Shown here: positions 53,144 to 60,452 of the stretch, in pieces
How positions within the stretch are numbered: position 1 is the stretch's first letter
Layout: each line of letters opens with the position of its first letter
NCBI RefSeq assembly: GCF_900636325.1
Contig: NZ_LR134263.1
Coordinates: forward strand, 1 to 64,000
DNA: 64,000 bases
Reading direction: 5' to 3'
Origin: Staphylococcus delphini
GTDB lineage: Bacteria > Bacillota > Bacilli > Staphylococcales > Staphylococcaceae
The notes under the pieces: model-generated
Told to the model about the DNA's origin: nothing
Seen by the model: the letters and a program-made list of their open reading frames with translations, nothing else
Database searches by the model: none
Program-made: the position numbers and the translations under genes

Positions 53144-53471
53144 TTACAGCGCCCCTTTACCTAAAAATTTTATATTCACTTGCCAATGATATATTCTTCA
53201 AAGCCTCATGCCCAAGTTTTAAACAATGATGTATCGGTATTTTGCATTTATTGTAACAAATGTATGAATGAATTGTATGAGTTTGCTGAACAATTCGTTT
53301 TTTATTCTTTCTAAAAAGATTTTGTCAAATATGTATGTTTAATCAGCTGTAAAGTTTTACCTTGAAAATTCTAACACTACATATTGTTTCACATCAAACA
53401 CTCCCTACCTTTGTTGAATTAAGTCCCATTATACTGAATAGTAGCGAGCAAGTGAAAGCCTATATTTTAAT

Positions 53472-53527
53472 TTTTTATTGATTATCGATAAAAATGGTGG
53501 TATGATTTTATCGATAATCAATAAAAA
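53472..53527. promoter_or_regulatory. Long perfect inverted-repeat operator over the DUF2975 operon promoter
   Basis: Two 22-bp arms (53472-53493 and 53506-53527) are exact inverted repeats separated by 12 bp. Each contains the smaller palindrome TTATCGATAA. The promoter -35 TTGATT (53478-53483) and -10 TATGAT (53501-53506), 17 bp apart, lie within it, and the ribosome-binding site touches the right arm. This is the expected arrangement for tight autorepression, most likely by the Xre-like protein at the operon end. Confidence 0.85.
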
Positions 53528-53539
53528 GGGGAGATTTCC

Positions 53540-54013
53540 ATGACGATACCTAAACTGACGAGAGTGCTACAAATATTAACTGCAATGATGGCTATCTTAT
53601 ATTTTATAGTAGGCATTACAAAAATATTACAATATAACGAGTTGTTTGAAGTATCAATTTGGCACGCACCTTTACAATATCAACTTTATGCAGGAGTATA
53701 TATCGTACGACTGCTAATACTCGTGATTGTTTTTGTCTTAACGTTCATATTATTTAATGATATATATAAGAAATTTGATTTTTCAGGTGGACCCAGGATG
53801 AGAATTTTATATATTGGTCTAGGGGTAATTCTATTTTCAGGGACAAAATTTTTAATTGCTTTTCTACATGTAGATTGGGAATATGTGAAAGTATTAGATA
53901 TTCGTGAGTTGAGCGACACACTTTTATTGCTTCTAGGTATCGAGGCTATTATTTTTGGTACTATTTATGACAAGTCACGGAAACTCAAAGAAGAAAATGA
54001 TTTGACAATATAA
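53540..54013 (+). CDS. DUF2975 membrane protein (first paralogue)
   Basis: This four-helix, 157-residue membrane protein of the DUF2975 family (YoaS-like) contains the family's conserved IWHAPLQYQLYA near residue 40 and ends KEENDLTI. DUF2975 genes typically sit next to a small Cro/C1-type regulator, as here, and may act as membrane sensors for it. It is the first gene of a three-gene operon behind the perfect inverted-repeat operator. It is similar in length and plan to the next gene, sharing the IWHA-x-x-x-YQLYA and C-terminal motifs. Confidence 0.8.
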   Translation: MTIPKLTRVLQILTAMMAILYFIVGITKILQYNELFEVSIWHAPLQYQLYAGVYIVRLLILVIVFVLTFILFNDIYKKFDFSGGPRMRILYIGLGVILFSGTKFLIAFLHVDWEYVKVLDIRELSDTLLLLLGIEAIIFGTIYDKSRKLKEENDLTI

Positions 54014-54054
54014 TAATTCAAATAGATCAAATTGAGATGAAGGTAGGGGTAAAT

Positions 54055-54528
54055 ATGACAAGGAATATTAAATATCTAAAATATACTTTAGCAGTATTAA
54101 TTATTTTATTTGTATCACTTTCAATAAAAAATTTTCTTAAGTATAGCCAATTGTTTGATGACGGAATTTGGCATGCATCAATATCGTATCAGCTTTATGC
54201 CCTTGTATATGTGATACAAGTTATCTTAGCTCTAGTCGTTTTTATATTCGTATATCAAATATTTAGTAAAGTCAACGTCAATACTAAATTTAAATTTTCA
54301 GATAAAATACACGATAAAACGTTGTATGCTTCGATGTGTATTTTGATTTTTGTTTCTCTTCAATTTTTGATAGATTTCTTACATGTGGATCAAGCCATCG
54401 TTAGCGTATTAGACATTGGCAACCTGACTGCAACATTACTTGTTGTTATTAATTTATTATTGCTCTCATTTACTACCATTTATAGAAAATCTCAAGAAAT
54501 CAAAGAAGAAAATGATTTGACGATATAA
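54055..54528 (+). CDS. DUF2975 membrane protein (second paralogue)
   Basis: This 157-residue tandem paralogue of the preceding gene has four hydrophobic helices, GIWHASISYQLYALVYVIQ near residue 40, FLIDFLHVDQAIVSVLDI in the third quarter, and the identical tail KEENDLTI. The start is the ATG at 54055 behind GGTAGGGGT, giving the same length as its neighbour; an in-frame ATG at 54037 lacks spacing. The gene follows by about 40 bp. The pair suggests a heteromeric membrane complex or a recent duplication. Confidence 0.8.
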   Translation: MTRNIKYLKYTLAVLIILFVSLSIKNFLKYSQLFDDGIWHASISYQLYALVYVIQVILALVVFIFVYQIFSKVNVNTKFKFSDKIHDKTLYASMCILIFVSLQFLIDFLHVDQAIVSVLDIGNLTATLLVVINLLLLSFTTIYRKSQEIKEENDLTI

Positions 54529-54537
54529 GGAGTCTTT

Positions 54538-54741
54538 ATGATTAAAATAAAGTTAGATGAAGTGTTAAAAGAAAAAGGTGTATCGCTGACTGAGTTGTCC
54601 AAAGCCGTCGATGTGACCATTGCGAACTTATCTATTTTAAAGACTGGGAAAGCAAAGGCCGTGCGCTTCAGTACTTTAGAGGCCATCTGTAAATATTTAG
54701 ATTGCCAACCCGGCGACATTATCGTTTATGAAGCATCGTAA
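54538..54741 (+). CDS. Xre-type helix-turn-helix regulator (YozG-like)
   Basis: This 67-residue Cro/C1-type DNA-binding protein has GVSLTELSKAVDVTIANLSILKTGKAKAVRFSTLEAICKYLDCQPGDI-type layout, the small HTH_26 class found with DUF2975 proteins. The ATG follows AAGGAG and is 9 bp from the previous stop. It is the likely repressor acting on the 53472-53527 operator. Whether it is anchored or titrated by the DUF2975 proteins is inference. Confidence 0.87.
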   Translation: MIKIKLDEVLKEKGVSLTELSKAVDVTIANLSILKTGKAKAVRFSTLEAICKYLDCQPGDIIVYEAS

Positions 54742-54750
54742 TGCGACTTA

Positions 54751-54803
54751 ATTCTAAGATAAGTTAACACAAGGGTTCGTGTGTAATGCGTGTGTTTAAA
54801 AAA
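54751..54803 (+). repeat. Direct repeat flanking fic, left copy
   Basis: About 53 bp beginning ATTCTAAGATAAGTTAACAC. It is repeated with about six changes at 56052-56104, where it forms the end of fic. In the left copy it still reads Ile-Leu-Arg-stop, the last codons of Fic, so it looks like the tail of a lost fic copy. Confidence 0.8.
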
Positions 54804-54879
54804 ACCCTAAACCCGTCCAAAGCTTTGAATGACAAGGTTTAACTGATAATGAGATATAAAGAAGAACAAATTGTTATCC

Positions 54880-54918
54880 TCTCTTAGCGCAAAATGTTGT
54901 ATAATTTGCGTTAAGAGA
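54880..54918. promoter_or_regulatory. Inverted repeat over the fic promoter
   Basis: TCTCTTAGCGCAAAAT (54880-54895) and AATTTGCGTTAAGAGA (54903-54918) pair over 14 of 16 positions. A TATAAT (54900-54905) sits in the centre and the ribosome-binding site GAGAGGTG touches the right arm, so it is a good operator candidate. A similar repeat lies downstream of fic at 56171-56210. Confidence 0.7.
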
Positions 54919-54929
54919 GGTGTTTTTTA

Positions 54930-56063
54930 ATGACTTTACAAGGCATAGATTTCTTACCACCCCAAGTTACTCTGGAAAATGCTTTAGATTTATACAAATC
55001 AGTTGCTGAAATTAATAGTTTAATAGGTGCGTTAAATACACAAATTAATCATTCATTGGTAAGTACACAAATGATTCAATTATTGACGTTATCAGAATCA
55101 GTTCAGTCTACAAGAATTGAAGGGACACAGGTCACATTTTTAGATATTATTGAAGAAACACCGAATGAACAGAAAAGTACGGAAGTGACGGAAGTGCTCA
55201 ATTATAAAGATGCTTTAGATTATGGTGTCATGCAAATCAAAAATGGAAATCCGATTACGACGCGTTTGATTCATGAATTACATAAGATATTGATGGGACG
55301 TAACACAAGAGGCACTACTGTCTCTTCCGGCGAGTTTAGAAAGATTCAAAATTTTATTGGACCGAGTAGCGATATTAAAGATGCTGTCTATATTCCCGTT
55401 CCTGCTCATGAAATTGATGACTATATGACAAACTGGGAACATTACATCAATCGTGTGAAACATCCTAGTTTTAATCATGTACTCAAAGAAGGGTACACTT
55501 TTTTAGATGAACAATCTGATCCACTGATTAAAACTGCAATTATGCACGCACAGTTCGAATCTATTCATCCTTATCTAGATGGTAATGGGCGTCTCGGTAG
55601 AATATTAATTGTGCTGAATATGATGGCCGAAAGTGCTGTGAATGCGCCAATATTTTTTGTGAGTGAAGAATTAGAGCGAGAAAGACTACGATACTACAAT
55701 TTGTTGAATAGTGTCAGAGGTTCTCATGCCGATTGGTACAAATGGATTCAGTTTTATTTACGCGCTTGTCAACGGATGATTCTCAATCTACAGACAAAGC
55801 TCGAAAATATCGAAACATTAGCTAAAGAAGGGCTTAAGAAAATTAATAATGCTGCGGGCTCAAAAATCATGGATGTATGGTTTTACACGTTTACAACACC
55901 TAATGTGACTGTTAAATATGCAGCTAAAAGTTTGAATATGAGTGAAAACACTGCCAGAATGCATTTGAACACACTTGTTGAATTAGGCATGATTGATGTG
56001 GATCATGCGCGAAAACGTAATAAAGTGTATGTGAATTATGATTTACTCCAAATTCTTAGATAA
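54930..56063 (+). CDS. Fic-domain adenylyltransferase with self-inhibitory helix
   Basis: Fic enzymes transfer AMP to target-protein hydroxyls. The 377-residue protein has the catalytic motif HPYLDGNGRLGR (213-224) with His213, and an N-terminal inhibitory helix with STRIEG (60-65, [S/T]xxxE[G/N]). That makes it a class II, self-restrained Fic. A winged-helix domain ends the protein (about 310-375), with AAKSLNMSENTARMHLNTL. The target is unknown; the HTH and the palindrome over its promoter suggest autoregulation. It is flanked by duplicated sequence including its own 3' end and promoter palindrome. Confidence 0.92.
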   Translation: MTLQGIDFLPPQVTLENALDLYKSVAEINSLIGALNTQINHSLVSTQMIQLLTLSESVQSTRIEGTQVTFLDIIEETPNEQKSTEVTEVLNYKDALDYGVMQIKNGNPITTRLIHELHKILMGRNTRGTTVSSGEFRKIQNFIGPSSDIKDAVYIPVPAHEIDDYMTNWEHYINRVKHPSFNHVLKEGYTFLDEQSDPLIKTAIMHAQFESIHPYLDGNGRLGRILIVLNMMAESAVNAPIFFVSEELERERLRYYNLLNSVRGSHADWYKWIQFYLRACQRMILNLQTKLENIETLAKEGLKKINNAAGSKIMDVWFYTFTTPNVTVKYAAKSLNMSENTARMHLNTLVELGMIDVDHARKRNKVYVNYDLLQILR

Positions 56064-56104
56064 GTTAACACAAGGGCTCGTGTGTAAGGTGAGTGTTTAA
56101 AAAA
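56052..56104 (+). repeat. Direct repeat flanking fic, right copy
   Basis: ATTCTTAGATAAGTTAACAC and onward, overlapping the fic stop codon. It is a direct repeat of 54751-54803. Confidence 0.8.
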
Positions 56105-56170
56105 GGAGCTGAACGCTCAAAAACGTTGCTATGACAGTGTTTTGTATAATAACTATTAAAAAATCCTGCA

Positions 56171-56210
56171 ATCTCTTAACGCAAAATTTCGTGTTTTTTG
56201 CGTTAAGGGG
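56171..56210. repeat. Second copy of the fic promoter palindrome (terminator-like)
   Basis: ATCTCTTAACGCAAAA pairs with TTTTTTGCGTTAAGGGG. It resembles the 54880-54918 repeat and lies the same distance after the direct repeat. Here it may serve as the fic terminator. Confidence 0.7.
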
Positions 56211-56444
56211 TTTGTGGGATGTTTTTTATGCGTCGGGGGTATGGCTGGATGAAGTTGCGATGTGAACGATGATATTGCTGGCGATGGACTAAGAAGAATG
56301 GTTTGAGGTCGTGAAATGATAGACATAGAATATGAAGTGTATCGTATGTCATTATCTATTTAAACTGTAGAAAAAACTAATTTGATATGGTATTAAAAAT
56401 AGTTTGATATGAAAAAGAATGTTTGCTTCGTGTGATGACGGTGA

Positions 56445-56531
56445 TACGAAATTTTAACAACTGACCTTATCACGGATCAACAAAAAGAAAAGTTTATGTA
56501 CCAAAATGCCGAAACGTTATTGGGAAGATAA
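56445..56531 (+). pseudogene. Fossil 3' end of an amidohydrolase gene
   Basis: In frame the stretch reads EILTTDLITDQQKEKFMYQN and ends AETLLGR-stop. This is the standard C-terminus of amidohydrolase-related metal enzymes (the 'NA..LLG' ending). The upstream part of the gene is missing, as stops occur just before. It is followed by a terminator. It is a leftover of a deleted gene between fic and msrA. Confidence 0.65.
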
Positions 56532-56546
56532 ACGATTCACATTTCA

Positions 56547-56583
56547 AACACTTTTGTGCGGATGATGCGCAGAAGTGTTTTTA
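56547..56583 (+). terminator. Terminator after the amidohydrolase fossil
   Basis: AAACACTT pairs with AAGTGTTT, with extra TTG/CAG pairing inside, followed by TTTTA. Confidence 0.65.
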
Positions 56584-56674
56584 ATTGTTGTGTAACTGAA
56601 AATAGTGTTCGATGTATCATTGGGTTTAATAGCGAACATCAATTAAAATAGAATTAACATAAGGAGGAAACGCT

Positions 56675-57145
56675 ATGGAAACACTCTATCTTGCAGGTGG
56701 ATGCTTATGGGGTGTGCAAGCATTTGTCAAAACATTGCCCGGAGTTGTCACAACAGAAGCAGGACGTGCGAATGGTGAGACACAGACTTTAGATGGTCCA
56801 TATGATGGCTACGTGGAGTGCGTCAAAACAACATTTGATCCGTCACAAGTCGATGTCACTGCATTAATGGGCTACTTGTTTGAAATCATAGACCCATACA
56901 GCATCAATCAACAAGGAGAAGATATCGGCCCTAAGTATCGAACGGGTGTGTACAGCGACCAACCGAAACATTTAGATGAAGCGCGACAATTTATTCACCA
57001 GTGCCCTGATGCCGACCGTATTGCTGTTGAAGTGAAACCACTCACGAACTATATTCCGAGTGCCACTATTCATCAAGATAACCTCGATAAATATCCGAAT
57101 GATTACTGTCATATACCAGTAGCTTTGATGAAGAAATATAGTTAA
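56675..57145 (+). CDS. msrA: Peptide-methionine (S)-S-oxide reductase MsrA
   Basis: MsrA repairs oxidised methionine in proteins, with electrons from thioredoxin. The 156-residue protein has the catalytic Cys10 in LAGGCLWGVQ (Leu instead of the common Phe in GGCFWG). The segments YRTGVYS, the acidic DPYSINQQGEDIGPKYR, and the C-terminal HQDNLDKYPNDYCHIP also fit. The ATG lies behind AAGGAGG. It is slightly shorter than the usual 170-180 residues but complete. It is not followed by msrB. The 350 bp beyond hold only an imperfect hairpin and no supported gene. Confidence 0.92.
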   Translation: METLYLAGGCLWGVQAFVKTLPGVVTTEAGRANGETQTLDGPYDGYVECVKTTFDPSQVDVTALMGYLFEIIDPYSINQQGEDIGPKYRTGVYSDQPKHLDEARQFIHQCPDADRIAVEVKPLTNYIPSATIHQDNLDKYPNDYCHIPVALMKKYS

Positions 57146-57499
57146 GGTAACTTTTGGATAATATTGAAATGCAATTTGTTGGACGTGTTCGCTATGTTTA
57201 TAATGATTGCGCTGATGATGCTTGAATAGCTCACGTCAGGCTGTCATCTCAACTGAATAGGAATTGATTGAAAGGCACGCTTGATGGGAGCTATACGGGA
57301 TTTTCGATTTCAGCCGCTTCTAATCCTTTAAGCGTGTCCTTTTGGCAATCGAGCTTTAATAGTTCAACAAGAGGACCATTTCAGACTTTGCACCATTTCA
57401 ATGCATCAACAAGTGTGACACAGTTAGCGATGAGTCAATGCCTTGAAAGCTACAAATGAGCACGAGCAGAAATCGGGCAGAAACGTAACAAGCTTTGAC

Positions 57500-58240
57500 C
57501 TACGCGCCACTTTCATCCGTAAGTTGTTCCACGACAGTGACCATATCGTCATGAATCACCAGTTCTGCAAAGTGGTCGTAAGGGGTTTCGTCTTTGTTAA
57601 TAATGACGAGATGTTGACCTTGAAAGTTTGAAATCAGTCCGGCTGCGGGTTGAACGACGAGTGAAGAACCGAGCACAATCAACGTGTCTGCTTGTGTGAT
57701 TTTTTGTAACGCACGCGTCATCGTGGCTTGGTCTAACATTTCTCCATAAAGCACAATATCCGGTCTGATCACATGGCCACAACGTTCACATTGGATGCGT
57801 TGCTGTTCAATGATTTCATTTTTCGTATAATGTTGCTGACAATTCGGACAGTAAAAGCGATTGAGCGTCCCATGTAATTCATCGACATGTTGGCTCCCTG
57901 CATCACTATGAAGGCCGTCAATATTTTGCGTGATGACGCCTAATGCTTGCTGATGTTGTTCTAATTCGGCAATCCATTTATGAACAGGATTCGGCAATTT
58001 ATCCGCTAAGAGTAAACGTTTGTGACAAAATCGCATAAAACCAACTGGGTCATCTTCTAAATAATCGATGCTCAACAAATATTCCGGTGAGTAGCCTTCT
58101 TTTGAAATTTCATCAAACAAACCACCCATGGAACGGAAATCCGGGACACCACTTGCGACTGATACACCTGCACCCGTGAAAAATGCGATGCGCTCTGAGT
58201 GGTCGATGATATGTTTTAATTGATCTATATGATGTGCCAT
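57500..58240 (-). CDS. cobB: NAD-dependent protein deacylase CobB (sirtuin)
   Basis: This Sir2-family enzyme removes acyl groups from lysines using NAD. The 246-residue protein has FTGAGVSVASGVPDFR near residue 20, the TQNIDGLH motif and the catalytic His in HVDELHG. Two zinc Cys-x2-Cys pairs (FYCPNCQQ and IQCERCGH) are followed by RPDIVLYGE. It is a classical sirtuin, not the divergent macrodomain-linked SirTM type. The start is the ATG behind GGGGTGA. No lipoylation genes are adjacent. Confidence 0.93.
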   Translation of the reverse strand: MAHHIDQLKHIIDHSERIAFFTGAGVSVASGVPDFRSMGGLFDEISKEGYSPEYLLSIDYLEDDPVGFMRFCHKRLLLADKLPNPVHKWIAELEQHQQALGVITQNIDGLHSDAGSQHVDELHGTLNRFYCPNCQQHYTKNEIIEQQRIQCERCGHVIRPDIVLYGEMLDQATMTRALQKITQADTLIVLGSSLVVQPAAGLISNFQGQHLVIINKDETPYDHFAELVIHDDMVTVVEQLTDESGA

Positions 58241-58386
58241 AGTTGAATCACCCCATTTATCCATGTCACTTTTATTTTATCAAAAGTCATATCACAACAA
58301 AATAGGCGCGCGTGGTGTGGACGATGGTTGTACCGACAATGCGAGGTGAGCAGTGAGACGGTCATATATGTATGGCAACACAGAAA

Positions 58387-58416
58387 GAGACCGGGAAGTT
58401 CTGCTATCCCAGCCTC
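58387..58416 (-). terminator. Hairpin downstream of the arc operon
   Basis: GAGACCGGGA pairs with TCCCAGCCTC (read leftward GAGGCTGGGA, a common staphylococcal intergenic motif), followed by T-rich sequence. It could end minus-strand transcription from arcR. Confidence 0.55.
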
Positions 58417-58540
58417 ACTTTCATTTTAGGTTAAAAAAATGATTGAAAGTAAATATAGATGATATGGTAAAAAATTTACTTCTCCATTCAGAAACTTGCT
58501 CGTATCCTACCTATTTGGTGAAAGATTGACCAATTGGCTG

Positions 58541-58680
58541 AGACTCCTGAGGGATCAGACGCAGCCGAAAATCCAATTCGGCCTCCATCTAGTGAACACT
58601 TTAATAAAGCCGAATTTAGTTGAGGCAAGTCCCTCGGAAAGCGAAGCCATGATGGCAATTATAAAAATATAGTGTTCATA
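58541..58680 (+). repeat. Intergenic repeat family, copy 3
   Basis: GAGACTCCTGAGGGATCAG (58542-58560), CCGAAAATCCAATTCGGCC, an inner hairpin CCAATTCGGC / GCCGAATT, TTAGTTGAGGCAAGTCCCTC and AAGCCATGATGGCAATTATA appear in the same order as in the copies after purA. It lies in the gap between arcR and cobB. Confidence 0.65.
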
Positions 58681-58748
58681 TCATGAGGACAAGTATAAAT
58701 AATATTTTTAAGCCAGCTAAATTTATAGTACCAGCCTCAATTTTAGTT

Positions 58749-59477
58749 TCAATCATCTTCATGTTGATCAACCAATACTTTACTAAACAACCAACTTTTC
58801 TTATTTTTGACGAGCAAGTTTTCAGCTTTCAACTCATTAATAATATGTCCGGTTGTTTCGCGTGAAACACTTGCAAGGTCACTCACCATTTGAATCGTTA
58901 AAAAAGGCTTAATTTCATAAAACTCGTCATGATCGTCGCCAATTGTATGACATAAATAAATGAGCACTTTAATCACACGAGATTTGGCATTTTTAGCAGT
59001 GAGCGCCATATTGTATTCAGTCAGTTGTTGTTCACTCTCACATAAATATTTAAACAGTTGAATGAACACTTTGTGATGGTTTTTGCATAAATATTCTATC
59101 AAATCGATAGGAATGGTCATCACAATACAGTCGGTGAGCGCAGAACAAATCTCATGTGTGACTTTATCTTGAAATAGATTGTGAAGCGGATATAATTGTT
59201 GATCTTTGTTAATCACACGATAGAGATCACCATGGATATTGTAATGTTCGCGTACGATATAACCATCGATTAAAAAATACATATGTGTCAGTTCATCTGA
59301 TGAATAATAAATCACTTGGCCTTTGTTATACTGTCTTACGATAAATTCATTTTTGTAAGGTTGTAAGACAATCGAAGGAATATTGATAAATGCAGCGAAT
59401 CGTTCTAAACATGTGTGAATGTCATTTTGAATTAGGGAAGTATCGATTATTGCGTAATTGTATGACTTTTCCCCCAT
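58749..59477 (-). CDS. arcR: Crp/Fnr-family regulator ArcR
   Basis: ArcR activates the arginine deiminase operon under low oxygen in staphylococci. The 242-residue protein has an N-terminal cyclic-nucleotide-binding fold (about 30-150) with a jelly-roll sequence, and a C-terminal HTH with QMVSDLASVSRETTGHIINEL near residues 190-210. No Fnr-type cysteine cluster is seen. The ATG lies behind AAGGTGGTG. It ends the arcABDCR operon, 18 bp after arcC. Confidence 0.9.
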   Translation of the reverse strand: MGEKSYNYAIIDTSLIQNDIHTCLERFAAFINIPSIVLQPYKNEFIVRQYNKGQVIYYSSDELTHMYFLIDGYIVREHYNIHGDLYRVINKDQQLYPLHNLFQDKVTHEICSALTDCIVMTIPIDLIEYLCKNHHKVFIQLFKYLCESEQQLTEYNMALTAKNAKSRVIKVLIYLCHTIGDDHDEFYEIKPFLTIQMVSDLASVSRETTGHIINELKAENLLVKNKKSWLFSKVLVDQHEDD

Positions 59478-59495
59478 ATAAGCACCACCTTATGA

Positions 59496-60437
59496 CTACT
59501 GATAAATTTGTGTGCCGGCTTCTCCTTTAAAGGCTTCGTACGCTTTGTCTAAGTTTGTAATCACCGCACGACGCCCTTCTCCATTTTCCACAAAATTGAT
59601 AGCCGCTTCAATTTTAGGGAGCATTGAACCTTCTGCAAATTTACCGTCACGTGCATATTGTTTCAAACTCGCGACATCGATTTGTGTCAATTTCCATTGA
59701 TCCGGTTGATTGAAGTTAAGATAGACGTTTTCAACATTCGTTAAAATCATCAAAACATCCGCATCAATCAATTGTGCTAACCGTTCACTTGCGAAGTCTT
59801 TATCGATGACGGCTTCCACACCTTCATACGTATCATCTTTTTTGATGACAGGGATACCGCCACCTCCACAAGCGATAATGATGTTGTTATTTTCAACTAA
59901 AGTACTGATGAGTTGATGCTCTAAAATGGATACAGGCAATGGAGAAGGGACCACTTTACGATACCCTCTTCCAGCATCTTCTTTATATATTGAATGAGGG
60001 TTTTCGTTTTTCACTTTTTCCATTTCTGCTGCTGTATAAAAAGGGCCAATCGGTTTCGTTGGATGCGCCATTCTCGAATCATTTTCATCCACTTCTACAC
60101 GCGTGATGACCGTTGCAGCTCTACGGTCACTGTTCACTTCGGCTAATACACGATTGACCTCGGTTTCAATCCAAAAGCCGATCATCCCTTGTGTCATCGC
60201 ACCACATGTATCGAGTGGCATCGCAGGGGTTTCGGGACTATCCGCTTTTTGTTGTTGAATAAGAAGGTTACCAATTTGCGGCCCATTACCATGAGAGATA
60301 ACAATATCATAGTCGGTCTTAAATAATGGCTTCAGTGTTTGCATCGTCGCACGTATCGCCTTTTTTTGAGCTTCTGAAGATCCATCTGTCGTTTGAATGG
60401 CATTGCCACCTAAAGCAATCACAATTTTTTTATGCAT
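59496..60437 (-). CDS. arcC: Carbamate kinase
   Basis: ArcC makes ATP and ammonia plus CO2 from carbamoyl phosphate and ADP, the energy-yielding step of arginine catabolism. The 313-residue protein starts [15 protein letters not shown] and has [21 protein letters not shown] and [10 protein letters not shown], which bind carbamoyl phosphate and nucleotide. The start is the ATG behind GAGGAGTG. It begins 15 bp after the arcD stop. Confidence 0.96.
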   Translation of the reverse strand: MHKKIVIALGGNAIQTTDGSSEAQKKAIRATMQTLKPLFKTDYDIVISHGNGPQIGNLLIQQQKADSPETPAMPLDTCGAMTQGMIGFWIETEVNRVLAEVNSDRRAATVITRVEVDENDSRMAHPTKPIGPFYTAAEMEKVKNENPHSIYKEDAGRGYRKVVPSPLPVSILEHQLISTLVENNNIIIACGGGGIPVIKKDDTYEGVEAVIDKDFASERLAQLIDADVLMILTNVENVYLNFNQPDQWKLTQIDVASLKQYARDGKFAEGSMLPKIEAAINFVENGEGRRAVITNLDKAYEAFKGEAGTQIYQ

Positions 60438-60452
60438 AAAAATCACTCCTCA

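Noticed and set aside
57268..57459. A 63-codon plus-strand open frame after msrA
   Set aside because: No ribosome-binding site, Ser-rich noise composition; the minus strand looks more protein-like there.
33492..58740. A second SCC-type att repeat (GAAGCNTATCATAA-like) that would close an SCC element
   Set aside because: Partial matches such as TATCATAA near 48841 and ATATCAT near 50523 lack the GAAGC half; none is convincing on either strand.
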